Positions 1 to 6,225 of a stretch of 24,085 nucleotides of DNA are shown here, in pieces. The DNA is taken from positions 1-24,085 of the forward strand of contig VAXK01000201.1 of assembly GCA_005885565.1 (NCBI GenBank). The letters are read 5' to 3'. This DNA comes from Actinomycetota bacterium. GTDB taxonomy: Bacteria; Actinomycetota; Thermoleophilia; Gaiellales; Gaiellaceae. Below the pieces are notes generated by a model. That model saw only the letters and a program-made list of their open reading frames with translations. It did not search any database and was not told the DNA's origin. A program made the position numbers and the translations under genes. Within the stretch, counting starts at the first letter, position 1. Each line of letters begins with the position of its first letter.

Positions 1-201
1 CCCGGAGGAGAAGAGGAGCGCGTGGCCGCCGTCGAGCTCGCCGAGCAGCCGCTCGGCCTCCTCGCCGACCGGGTGCCCGTGTCGCTGGTAGTAGGCGCGG
101 CGCGGCTCGCGGTAGGCGAAAGTGGTGGAGCGGTCGAGCGGCGGCGAGGCTCCCGGGCCGGCGGGACGCACGAGCCTCGTGCCTGGCTTCACGAGCCGCA
201 T
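1..201 (-). CDS. PLP-dependent trans-sulfuration enzyme (cystathionine gamma-synthase/lyase family), N-terminal fragment
   Basis: Reading the minus strand from the ATG at 201-199, 67 codons stay open to the window edge, so the gene is cut off there. The fragment has an N-terminal STTFAYREP segment, then YYQRHGHPVGEEAERLL and a GELDGGHALLFSSG stretch. These match the start of the Cys/Met-metabolism PLP enzymes (consensus like YxRxxNPT, LExxLAxLEGG, AxxFSSG), in which this region supplies part of the neighbouring subunit's active site. The PLP lysine would lie outside the window, so cystathionine gamma-synthase, gamma-lyase, beta-lyase and O-acetylhomoserine sulfhydrylase cannot be told apart. 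Codon use is strongly G/C at third positions. There is no clear Shine-Dalgarno sequence before the ATG. Confidence 0.75.
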   Translation of the reverse strand, partial: MRLVKPGTRLVRPAGPGASPPLDRSTTFAYREPRRAYYQRHGHPVGEEAERLLGELDGGHALLFSSG

Positions 202-248
202 CGTACGCGCGCACCATCCACAGGTGCATGGCCGCTCGGGCCGCGGCC

Positions 249-269
249 GGGGTCAGACCCCTGCATGGC
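249..269 (+). repeat. REP-like palindromic repeat, copy 1
   Basis: GGGGTCAGACCCC at 249-261 is a palindrome around a central base. It is followed by TGCATGGC. The reverse complement of this unit reappears at 341-363, so the two form an inverted pair about 70 bases apart. The shape (short palindrome plus asymmetric flank, inverted pair, intergenic) is that of REP/BIME elements, which are often mobilised by RAYT-type transposases. No such transposase lies in the window. Confidence 0.5.
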
Positions 270-340
270 CCGAGGATGCACGTCCGCACCGCGTATTGCG
301 CTTCTGAGCAGCGGATTCGCATCGGCGACTGTCTCTTCGA

Positions 341-363
341 GCCATGGCAAGGGGTCTGACCCC
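341..363 (-). repeat. REP-like palindromic repeat, copy 2 (inverted relative to copy 1)
   Basis: GCCATGGCAA at 341-350 precedes GGGGTCTGACCCC at 351-363. Apart from a two-base insertion in the flank and one A/G change, this is the reverse complement of the 249-269 unit. The 13-base core is complementary in all positions, so the two copies could pair in a long hairpin. Confidence 0.5.
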
Positions 364-491
364 AGACCTGGCCCTGCGAGCCATGGCAGGTGTAACGGTC
401 ACTCAACCGAGGGATCGGAGGTGCTTCTGCGCGCTCCGACCATTGAGACGACGTGCAAGGCAGGCGGACGCGGCGACGCTTGCGACTAACC

Positions 492-496
492 GGAGG
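492..496 (+). promoter_or_regulatory. Shine-Dalgarno sequence that decides the start at 506
   Basis: GGAGG at 492-496 lies 9 bases before a GTG at 506. Translation from that GTG begins directly with a signal peptide, whereas the open frame upstream shows no protein-like composition. This favours 506 over the in-frame ATG at 344. Confidence 0.7.
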
Positions 497-505
497 TCTA
501 TCGAC

Positions 506-1504
506 GTGTCCGTCAGCGCCCCTGCATCCCTGATCCGCCTCGCCGCTCTCGGCGCTCTCCTCGCCCTCGCCGGCGCGGCCCCCGCCGCGGCCCGCACCGA
601 TCGCGCCGAAGGCGTCCGCGTCGGCTTCGCCTCGCAGCGCGTTGTCCAGGGCAACGACGCCAACATCAGCGTCCTCGTCAGCCCCGCCGGCGTGCGCTGC
701 GCGCTCGCCGTGCGCTATGCGAACGGCGCCCGCCAAAAGGGTCTCGCGGCGGAGACGGCGACGAACGGCCGCGCGTCCTGGCAGTGGCAGGTCGGCCTCG
801 GCACCGCCGTCGGCCGCGCCCGCGCAACCGTCTCGTGCGGCCGCGCCGGGAAGGTCACCCGCCGTTTCATGGTCATCGGCCAGCTAATCCCGCCGCGGAT
901 CGAGGTCGTGAAGAAGGGCTTCTCGATCCGCGCGAAGCCGTACGGCGGCACCGGCGTCAGCTACGGGCTGCTGCTCCAGAACGACTCGCAGCAGTTCGAC
1001 GCGACGAAGATCTACGTGCTCATCAACTTCGTCATGGCCGACAACCACGCGCTCGGCACGGTCACGACGTCGATCAACGCCATCCAGTCCGGCGGCACGT
1101 ACGCCCTCGGCGGCGAGCTCACCTTCCCCGGAGCCGCGCCGATCCAGAGGCTCGAGGTCGTCGTCCAAGTCGGCGGCCACTCGCGGCCTGAGCTTCGCCT
1201 CCCCGCGCCCGCGAACATCCACGTGATGCCGGATCTGTACGACCCGGCGTGGGTCGGCTCCGTCGAAGGCGAGCTCTTGAACAGCCAGCCCGCGCTCGTG
1301 CTCCAGAACTGCCAGCTCTCGGCGGTCATCCTCGACGAGGCGGGCAACGTCCTCGGCGGCGGTACCGGCTACGCGTTCGCGACGCTTCCCCCGGCGACCC
1401 GCGAGGTGATCAAGCTGACGAGCGGCTTCAACGACATCCCGATCGAGCACGCTGCCAGCGCGATCGTGTCGATGCAGCCGACCTGGAGCCAAGCCCAGCC
1501 GTAG
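506..1504 (+). CDS. Exported protein with probable beta-sandwich domains, function unknown
   Basis: 332 residues from the GTG at 506, chosen because of the GGAGG nine bases upstream. Residues 1 to about 33 form a typical signal peptide: a hydrophobic LAALGALLALAGAAPAAA core ending in an Ala-x-Ala-like site. The mature part starts with a roughly 100-residue domain. It is rich in beta-type alternation and has two cysteines (VRCALAV and VSCGRAG) that could form a disulfide, as in Ig-like folds. A second region with alternating hydrophobic strands (SYGLLLQNDS, YVLINFVMAD, LEVVVQVGG) resembles the late-embryogenesis/FxLD type of beta-sandwich used for extracellular interactions. No catalytic motif is visible. 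It ends 34 bases before the carboxyltransferase gene, which has its own promoter-like box. Export is well supported; any role is not. Confidence 0.75.
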   Translation: MSVSAPASLIRLAALGALLALAGAAPAAARTDRAEGVRVGFASQRVVQGNDANISVLVSPAGVRCALAVRYANGARQKGLAAETATNGRASWQWQVGLGTAVGRARATVSCGRAGKVTRRFMVIGQLIPPRIEVVKKGFSIRAKPYGGTGVSYGLLLQNDSQQFDATKIYVLINFVMADNHALGTVTTSINAIQSGGTYALGGELTFPGAAPIQRLEVVVQVGGHSRPELRLPAPANIHVMPDLYDPAWVGSVEGELLNSQPALVLQNCQLSAVILDEAGNVLGGGTGYAFATLPPATREVIKLTSGFNDIPIEHAASAIVSMQPTWSQAQP

Positions 1505-1526
1505 CGCGTCCAAACCGCCGCCGGGG

Positions 1527-1532
1527 TACGCT
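1527..1532 (+). promoter_or_regulatory. Putative leaderless -10 box for the carboxyltransferase gene
   Basis: TACGCT ends 6 bases before the GTG at 1539. A TAnnnT hexamer at that distance places the transcription start at or next to the start codon. No Shine-Dalgarno sequence is present, which fits leaderless translation. Confidence 0.45.
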
Positions 1533-1538
1533 CCAGCG

Positions 1539-3122
1539 GTGGCGGCGACAGACGAAGAGCGCGCGAGTACCGAGTCGACGCAGGGCAAGCTCGAGCGCAT
1601 GCAGGCGCTCCGCGACGAGGCGCGCCACGCCGGGAGCGCGAAGGCGGTCGAGCGGCAGCGCTCGCAGGGAAAGCTCCTCGCCCGCGAGCGCGCCGAGCGC
1701 CTCTGCGACCCGGGCTCCTTCGTCGAGCTCGACCGCTACGTCCGCCACCGCGAGTCGAACTTCGGGATGATGGAGCGGCGGCCGTGGGGCGACGCCGTCG
1801 TCACGGGCTACGGCGAGATCTTCGGGCGCAAGGTCTTCGTCTTCTCGCAGGACTTCACCGTCTTCGGCGGGAGCCTCTCCGAGGTCTTCGCCGAGAAGAT
1901 CTGCAAGGTCATGGACATGGCCGTGAAGTACGGCTGTCCGGTGATCGGGATCAACGACTCGGGCGGCGCGCGGATCCAGGAGGGCGTCGTCTCGCTCGCC
2001 GGCTACTCCGAGATCTTCTGGCGGAACGTGCAGGCCTCGGGCGTCGTGCCGCAGATCAGCCTCGTCATGGGCCCCTGCGCGGGCGGAGCCGTCTACTCGC
2101 CCGCGATCACCGACTTCGTGCTCATGGTCGAGGGAAGCTCGTACATGTTCATCACCGGCCCCGACGTCGTGAAGACGGTGACGGGGGAGGAGATGACGTT
2201 CGAGGAGCTCGGCGGCGCGGCGACGCACGCCTCGCGCTCCGGCGTCGCGCACTTCATCTCCCCCGACGACGACGCCTGCCTCGAGGACGCGCGTTACCTG
2301 CTCTCGTTCCTGCCGCAGAACAACCTCGACGCGCCGCCCTACGCCGAGCCGGCCGACCCGCGCGACCGCGAGGACGTCGAGCTCGACACGTTCATCCCCG
2401 ACAGCCCCAACAAGCCGTACGACATGAAGGCCGTGATCGAGCGCGTCGTGGACGACGGGCAGTTCCTCGAGGTGCACGAGCGGTTCGCCGAGAACGTCGT
2501 GTGCGGCTTCGCTCGGCTCGGAGGCCACTCGGTCGGCGTCGTCGGGAACCAGCCGCGCTCGCTGGCCGGCGTGCTCGACATCGACTCCGCGGTGAAGGCC
2601 GGTCGCTTCGTCCGCACCTGCGACGCGTTCAACATCCCGCTCGTCACGTTCATCGACGTGCCGGGCTTCCTGCCCGGAACCGCGCAGGAGTGGGGCGGGA
2701 TCATCCGGCACGGCGCGAAGCTCCTCTACGCGTATGCGGAGGCGACGGTGCCGAAGCTCGCGGTGATCACGCGGAAAGCCTACGGCGGCGCCTATGCCGT
2801 GATGAGCTCGAAGCACATCCGCGCCGACTTCAACTTCGCGTGGCCAACCGCCGAGGTCGCGGTGATGGGCCCGGAGGGCGCAGTGAACATCGTCTTCCGC
2901 AAGGAGCTCGAGGTCGCCGACGACGCCGACGCCCGCCGCGCCGAGCGGATCGCCGACTACCGCGAGCGCTTCGCCAATCCCTACACGGCCGCAGAGCGCG
3001 GGTACGTGGACGAGGTGATCGAGCCCCGGCGCACGCGGCCCATGCTCATCGACGCGCTCGAGACCTCCCTGACGAAGCGCGAGCCCCGGCCCCGGCGCAA
3101 GCACGGGAACATCCCGCTCTGA
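1539..3122 (+). CDS. Acyl-CoA carboxylase carboxyltransferase (beta) subunit, propionyl/acetyl-CoA type
   Basis: 527 residues, the usual length for AccD/PccB proteins. It transfers the carboxyl group from biotin to an acyl-CoA, giving methylmalonyl-CoA or malonyl-CoA. Both crotonase-like halves are present. The N-terminal half has GGARIQEGV (142-150) and MGPCAGGAVYSP (177-188). The C-terminal half has DVPGFLPGTAQEWGGIIRHG (373-392) and ITRKAYGGAYAVMSSKH (410-426), with the paired glycine-rich oxyanion holes of the family. The C-terminus KHGNIPL is typical of PccB. The residue at the position known in Streptomyces coelicolor PccB/AccB to set acyl-chain preference (Asp for propionyl, Ile for the broader AccB) is Ala420 here, so the substrate is uncertain. 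Its biotin-carrying partner is probably the 7683-9452 product, 4.5 kb away. GTG start, leaderless-like. Confidence 0.93.
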   Translation: MAATDEERASTESTQGKLERMQALRDEARHAGSAKAVERQRSQGKLLARERAERLCDPGSFVELDRYVRHRESNFGMMERRPWGDAVVTGYGEIFGRKVFVFSQDFTVFGGSLSEVFAEKICKVMDMAVKYGCPVIGINDSGGARIQEGVVSLAGYSEIFWRNVQASGVVPQISLVMGPCAGGAVYSPAITDFVLMVEGSSYMFITGPDVVKTVTGEEMTFEELGGAATHASRSGVAHFISPDDDACLEDARYLLSFLPQNNLDAPPYAEPADPRDREDVELDTFIPDSPNKPYDMKAVIERVVDDGQFLEVHERFAENVVCGFARLGGHSVGVVGNQPRSLAGVLDIDSAVKAGRFVRTCDAFNIPLVTFIDVPGFLPGTAQEWGGIIRHGAKLLYAYAEATVPKLAVITRKAYGGAYAVMSSKHIRADFNFAWPTAEVAVMGPEGAVNIVFRKELEVADDADARRAERIADYRERFANPYTAAERGYVDEVIEPRRTRPMLIDALETSLTKREPRPRRKHGNIPL

Positions 3123-3130
3123 CCGGCCTC

Positions 3131-3157
3131 CGCCTGCCGGGCCTTATCAGGTAGGCG
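3131..3157. terminator. Possible stem-loop after the carboxyltransferase gene
   Basis: CGCCTGCC (3131-3138) can pair with GGTAGGCG (3150-3157), with one G-T pair and an 11-base loop, 9 bases after the stop codon. There is no T-tract, so this would be an atypical terminator or an mRNA-protecting hairpin. Confidence 0.25.
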
Positions 3158-3187
3158 CGCGCGTGAACAGGGGAAGAGCCCCCGCCC

Positions 3188-3214
3188 CGCTTTCTACGCT
3201 ATCGAAGAAAAGCG
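3188..3214. terminator. Imperfect inverted repeat between convergent genes
   Basis: CGCTTTCT (3188-3195) and AGAAAAGCG (3206-3214) are complementary apart from a one-base bulge, with a 10-base loop. It lies between the plus-strand carboxyltransferase gene and the minus-strand 55-aa gene. It could act as a two-way terminator, but no clear T-tract follows on either strand. Confidence 0.25.
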
Positions 3215-3254
3215 CACGTGTCTGTGCCGAAACGGCGTCGAAAGGCGCTGGCCG

Positions 3255-3422
3255 TCACTGGTTCCACTTATCCGCAGTCTTCTTGCGGTGACCCGAGCTC
3301 TTCGCGCGTACGTCGAGGGCGTCCGGCACGCTGCCCGCACCGTCTAGGTCGTCCCGCGGCGAGACTTTGCGCGGCGGAGCCGGCCACTCCGCGGATCCTC
3401 GCTCTCGCTTCTTACGCGCCAT
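3255..3422 (-). CDS. Small highly charged basic protein, 55 aa, function unknown
   Basis: The minus strand from the ATG at 3422-3420 encodes 55 residues starting MARKKRERGSAEWPAPPRK and ending SSGHRKKTADKWNQ. The middle has an acidic patch (RDDLDGAGSVPDALDV) between two strongly basic ends. No membrane segment, cysteine or known fold is visible, and the composition suggests a disordered nucleic-acid- or ribosome-associated peptide. It follows the GGDEF gene on the same strand by 66 bases and may share its transcript. GGTGAG lies directly against the ATG, closer than a normal ribosome site. Support comes from protein-like composition, G/C-rich third positions and filling an otherwise empty 366-base gap. 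I do not recognise a named family. Confidence 0.55.
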   Translation of the reverse strand: MARKKRERGSAEWPAPPRKVSPRDDLDGAGSVPDALDVRAKSSGHRKKTADKWNQ

Positions 3423-3488
3423 CTCACCAGGAGCCGTTGTCGCCGATCGGCGCGAGTCGAAACCCCTCGCCCGCGGCCCGGCTACTAG

Positions 3489-4691
3489 CTAGGCCGCCGA
3501 CCGCGCTCCGAGTTCCAGTCCCGGCACGGCGACCTCGATCGAGTTCTTGCCGTTCTGCTTCGCGGCGTAGAGCGCCCCGTCCGCACGACGGATCAGATCG
3601 CCTTGGTCGCCTCGTGACGGGTCGGCGATCGCAAGACCGACGCTCACCGTCACCGAGCCCACGACCTCGAGCTCGAGCGCGCCGATCCGCTCGACGACCG
3701 AGGCAGCTGTTCGACGCGCCGACTCCTCGGAGGCTCGGGGAAGGAGGAGCGCGAACTCGTCGCCGCCGAGCCGGAACGACTCGCCGCCCTGGCGCAGTCG
3801 CGCCGCGATCTCCGCGAGAACGCGGTCGCCGGCCGGATGGCCGAACCGGTCGTTCACGAGCTTGAAGTCGTCGATGTCGGCGAGGCAGAGCGCGAGCCGC
3901 CGGCGATTCCGGCGCGCGTCCTGCAGCTCCTCGCGGAGCCGCTCGTGGAAGTGCCGGTGGTTGCCGAGGCCGGTGAGGGGGTCGGTGAGCGCGAGGCGCA
4001 TCGCACGCAGCGCGCGGTGCGTCGAGCGCTGGTAGAGCCCGATCGCGAGGAGCGGGCCGGCGAGCGCTGCGGACAGTCCGGGCGAGCGCTGCCACAGCAC
4101 GACGAGCGTCAGCGCGGCCGACGCCATGAGCGCGAACGGCAGGGCGGTCGCGCGCACGCTCGCGAGGAGGAGGCTCGGGAGACGGCGGCCGGACGACGCG
4201 CTGATCGCGGCGCTGACGAGCACCGTGTTCACGAGGTGCTGGGCGGCGGCGCACAGCGCAACCTGGGCGACGAGCCGGCCGACATCGCCCCCGCGGAGCG
4301 GCGCGATCACGAGGCCTCCCGCGCCGGCGGCGAGCCCATGCACGGCGGTGTTGTAGGCGACCCGCACCGGCGGACGCCGGTCGAGGAGCTGCCCGACGGC
4401 CGGAGCGACCACGACGGCGACGAGGCCGGCGGCCCAGCCGAAGAGCATCACCGCCGCCACGCCGAACACGAACGAGAGCGAGACGCCGGCCGCGTCGAGG
4501 CCCTCGAGCGGCACCGGGAAGCGGTCGGCGAGGATCATCGCCGCGGCGAAGAGACACAGACCGACCGCGGTCTCCGCCCCGAGGTGCGAGCCACCGAGCG
4601 AAGCCAGCGCGGCGGCGAAGGCGGCGACGCCCGCGGCGCAGACGACGGCGACGACGGCCGCGAGCCGTCGCGGATGTCGCCTCGTCGTCAC
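3489..4691 (-). CDS. Membrane-anchored GGDEF diguanylate cyclase
   Basis: 400 residues from a GTG at 4691. AGGGGA at 4704-4699 lies seven bases upstream of it and supports this start over longer in-frame options. The protein would make the second messenger c-di-GMP from two GTP. Residues about 10-220 contain repeated hydrophobic segments (six to eight membrane spans, MASE-like) with no recognisable periplasmic sensor domain. The cytoplasmic GGDEF domain spans about 233-388: LTDPLTGLGNHRHF (235-248), the metal-binding DIDDFKLVNDRFGH (272-285), and the intact catalytic FRLGGDEFALLL (306-317). The product-inhibition I-site, RxxD in active feedback-controlled enzymes, reads RQGG (300-303), so feedback by c-di-GMP is probably lost. 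The 37-aa peptide gene lies just upstream, and its stop codon touches this gene's ribosome site. Confidence 0.9.
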   Translation of the reverse strand: MTTRRHPRRLAAVVAVVCAAGVAAFAAALASLGGSHLGAETAVGLCLFAAAMILADRFPVPLEGLDAAGVSLSFVFGVAAVMLFGWAAGLVAVVVAPAVGQLLDRRPPVRVAYNTAVHGLAAGAGGLVIAPLRGGDVGRLVAQVALCAAAQHLVNTVLVSAAISASSGRRLPSLLLASVRATALPFALMASAALTLVVLWQRSPGLSAALAGPLLAIGLYQRSTHRALRAMRLALTDPLTGLGNHRHFHERLREELQDARRNRRRLALCLADIDDFKLVNDRFGHPAGDRVLAEIAARLRQGGESFRLGGDEFALLLPRASEESARRTAASVVERIGALELEVVGSVTVSVGLAIADPSRGDQGDLIRRADGALYAAKQNGKNSIEVAVPGLELGARSAA

Positions 4692-4698
4692 CGAGCCG

Positions 4699-4704
4699 TC
4701 CCCT
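4699..4704 (-). promoter_or_regulatory. Shine-Dalgarno sequence for the GGDEF gene
   Basis: AGGGGA on the minus strand lies seven bases before the GTG at 4691 and overlaps the TAG stop (4705-4703) of the upstream 37-aa gene. This suggests translational coupling. Confidence 0.55.
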
Positions 4705-4816
4705 ACCAGTCCAGATAAGAGCGGTGGAAGGCCTCCAACCAGCCGCCGCCGAGCAAGACGGCAACCAAGAGCTGCGTCGTCGCGGGCGCGACGAATCGCG
4801 TTCTCCACTGCGGCAT
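4703..4816 (-). CDS. 37-aa single-span membrane peptide upstream of the GGDEF gene
   Basis: The minus strand from the ATG at 4816 encodes MPQWRTRFVAPATTQLLVAV, followed by LLGGGWLEAFHRSYLDW and a TAG stop at 4705-4703. A basic start, an 18-20-residue hydrophobic stretch and a Trp/Tyr-rich end make a plausible single membrane helix. A strong GGAGG (4826-4822) sits five bases before the ATG, one of the best ribosome sites in the window. The stop lies 11 bases before the GGDEF start, so the two form an operon. It may be a small regulator or partner of the membrane cyclase. The competing frame over the same bases, which would extend the GGDEF protein, is Arg-rich and lacks a start signal. Confidence 0.6.
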   Translation of the reverse strand: MPQWRTRFVAPATTQLLVAVLLGGGWLEAFHRSYLDW

Positions 4817-4821
4817 CCGAG

Positions 4822-4826
4822 CCTCC
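4822..4826 (-). promoter_or_regulatory. Strong Shine-Dalgarno sequence for the 37-aa gene
   Basis: GGAGG on the minus strand, five bases before the ATG at 4816. It is the main evidence that this short frame is translated. Confidence 0.65.
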
Positions 4827-4867
4827 CCCCTACGAAAAAGCCAGACTCGGCGATTCTCCCGCCGCCG

Positions 4868-4877
4868 CCCGGCCGGG
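4868..4877. repeat. 10-bp perfect palindrome
   Basis: CCCGGCCGGG is self-complementary and lies three bases from the larger palindrome at 4881-4896. In DNA this GC-rich it could occur by chance. Confidence 0.3.
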
Positions 4878-4880
4878 GCA

Positions 4881-4896
4881 TCACCCGATCGGGTGA
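4881..4896. promoter_or_regulatory. Perfect 16-bp palindrome, candidate operator
   Basis: TCACCCGATCGGGTGA is an uninterrupted perfect palindrome. It lies between the 3' end of the NlpC/P60 gene (4905) and the start of the 37-aa/GGDEF operon (4816), about 65 bases upstream of that ATG. Without a loop or T-tract it looks more like a binding site for a dimeric repressor than a terminator. The adjacent CCCGGCCGGG adds to the symmetry of the region. Confidence 0.4.
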
Positions 4897-4904
4897 ACGT
4901 CGCG

Positions 4905-5993
4905 CTAGGCGGCCGCGGAGATCAGGCCGGCCTCCGCGAGCGGCCGACGGGCCCATGCGAAACGGTCGCGGTACCAGCCCTGGAGCTGCGTCAGCGTGAC
5001 GCCGCCGCTCGAGGAGTGGACGAACCAGCCGCCGCCCACGTAGATCCCGGCATGGTCGACCTGCGGCGGCCGCGAGCGCGGGCCGTCGAGGCCGAAGAAC
5101 ACGACGTCGGCGGGCTGGAGCTTCGCGAAGGAGATGCGCTTGGCGGGCATGACCTCGCCGCTCATGGCGTAGGTCGTCCGTCCGCGCAGGACGTCGGCGA
5201 GCGTGCCCTCGCCGTCGTAGCGCTGGAGCTTGTACACGCGCCAGACGAAGCCGGAGCAGTCGAAGCCGCCCCGCGCCTGGACGCCGAACGGTGCCTCGGC
5301 GCGCTCGCTCGTGCCGCCCCAGACGTACGGGTAGCCGATGAAGGAGAAGGCGGTGGTGAGGATGCGGTGCTGCCACGTCGTCAACGCGGGGAGGACGAAC
5401 GAGGAGGCCGCCGCCTCGACGGCCGGAACCTCGCCGCCGCCGAAACGGAGGATGCGCGCCGCGGAGTAGGCAGCCTCGGCCCTCGTCGCGGTATCGGAGG
5501 GACGGAGCTCGAGGTCGTCCTCGGCTGCGGGGTGGTTGTACCGAAGGCCGAGCAGGCGGGCCGTCACCTCGGTCCCGAAGCGGCCCGGCGGGCTCAGGCC
5601 CGCTGCCCGCGCGGCGCGGACGAAGTCGCCTGCCGTGGTGGCGAGGCCGAGGCCGCGCACGAGCTTCGTGTCGAGGCCGGCGATGGTGACCGGCCCGCTG
5701 GGGTTGACGACCGGCGCCGGCGCGCGGTCGGTCAAGCCTGCCACGAGGTCGGCGAGCGCGCCCTGCGTCAGAGGGTCGTCCGGCCTGAAGCTCGTGACGT
5801 CGCGGGCCATCAGGCCGTGGGAGACGACGAGCCGAATCTGGGCGTCGGCCCAGGATCGGCGCTTCGGCGCAGGCTTCGGAGCCGGCTTGGGGGCGGGCGT
5901 TCCCTGTCCGGGCGGCGTCGGGGTCGAGCCGGTCGCCGGAGGGGCGGCGAGGAGCGCGGCGGCGCAGGCGGTGACGAAGATGCGGCGGCTCAT
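4905..5993 (-). CDS. Secreted NlpC/P60 peptidoglycan hydrolase
   Basis: 362 residues from the ATG at 5993. A signal peptide (residues 1 to about 22, RRIFVTACAAALLAAPPA) is followed by a Pro/Ala/Lys linker (PAPKPAPKPAPK, 33-44) suited to crossing the cell wall. About 45-190 resembles SLH-like repeats (WADAQIRLVVSHGLM, FRPDDPLTQGALADLV, LELRPSDTATRAEAAYSAAR). The C-terminal NlpC/P60 domain has FIGYPYVWGG (218-227), the catalytic cysteine in GGFDCSGFVW (242-251, Cys246), then VDHAGIYVGGGWFVHS (312-327, His314 in the catalytic position). Such enzymes cut peptide stems of the wall during growth or division. The stop lies next to a 16-bp palindrome. The short space upstream is shared with the divergent 60-aa gene. 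Confidence 0.92.
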   Translation of the reverse strand: MSRRIFVTACAAALLAAPPATGSTPTPPGQGTPAPKPAPKPAPKRRSWADAQIRLVVSHGLMARDVTSFRPDDPLTQGALADLVAGLTDRAPAPVVNPSGPVTIAGLDTKLVRGLGLATTAGDFVRAARAAGLSPPGRFGTEVTARLLGLRYNHPAAEDDLELRPSDTATRAEAAYSAARILRFGGGEVPAVEAAASSFVLPALTTWQHRILTTAFSFIGYPYVWGGTSERAEAPFGVQARGGFDCSGFVWRVYKLQRYDGEGTLADVLRGRTTYAMSGEVMPAKRISFAKLQPADVVFFGLDGPRSRPPQVDHAGIYVGGGWFVHSSSGGVTLTQLQGWYRDRFAWARRPLAEAGLISAAA

Positions 5994-6029
5994 CCCTCGG
6001 TAGCTATCGTCGGAAGGCGCCGTGCGCTT

Positions 6030-6035
6030 TAGGCT
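6030..6035 (+). promoter_or_regulatory. Putative leaderless -10 box for the 60-aa gene
   Basis: TAGGCT ends seven bases before the ATG at 6043. It favours that ATG over the in-frame GTG at 6022, which would put the box inside the coding region. Confidence 0.45.
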
Positions 6036-6042
6036 GCCGGCG

Positions 6043-6225
6043 ATGGAGCCGCTGATCCGGCCGGAGCCGAGCGAGGACGAGCGCCGCGCGATCCTCGCCG
6101 CCCTCGCGGAGGCCGAGCCACGCAGGCCGGCCGCCTACGAGAGCCGCTGGCGCGAGGCCGCGCTCGAAGAGGGCGCATCGGGCGACCGCGCGGACGGGCC
6201 GGACGACGGCTTCCTAGCGAGCTGA
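6043..6225 (+). CDS. 60-aa protein, candidate acyl-CoA carboxylase epsilon-type subunit
   Basis: 60 residues from the ATG at 6043: MEPLIRPEPSEDERRAILAA, then an Ala/Glu-rich helix, then YESRWREAALEEG and an acidic tail. Actinobacterial acyl-CoA carboxylase epsilon subunits are short proteins with the same plan: an IRGNPTPEE-like start, one Ala-rich helix, then Arg/Trp-containing residues. They stabilise the alpha-beta complex. The resemblance is by eye and weak, but both carboxylase subunits are encoded nearby on the same strand (ending at 3122 and starting at 7683). The 3' end overlaps the convergent membrane gene by 12 bases. An alternative is an unrelated small soluble protein. Confidence 0.5.
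   Translation: MEPLIRPEPSEDERRAILAALAEAEPRRPAAYESRWREAALEEGASGDRADGPDDGFLAS

Larger units (their letters stand above)
202..505. other. Non-coding intergenic region with REP-like repeats
   Basis: About 300 bases lie between the divergently transcribed trans-sulfuration gene and the exported-protein gene. Reading frames cross it, but their composition does not look coding. It holds two copies, in opposite orientation, of a GGGGTCnGACCCC palindrome with a CATGG-containing flank (listed separately). It also holds two direct copies of CGAGCCATGGCA at 338-349 and 377-388. A promoter for either flanking gene presumably lies here, but I cannot place it. Confidence 0.6.

Noticed and set aside
1428..3104. 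Long open frame on the minus strand opposite the carboxyltransferase gene
   Set aside because: It is a mirror of a strongly G/C-biased real gene. Its product is Arg/Asp/Val/Leu-rich and has no motif.
3218..3340. Plus-strand GTG frame starting MSVPKRRRK, reminiscent of ribosomal protein L32
   Set aside because: Only the first few residues resemble L32. The rest is Arg/Pro/Ser-rich with no zinc cysteines, and the minus-strand 55-aa frame explains the region better.
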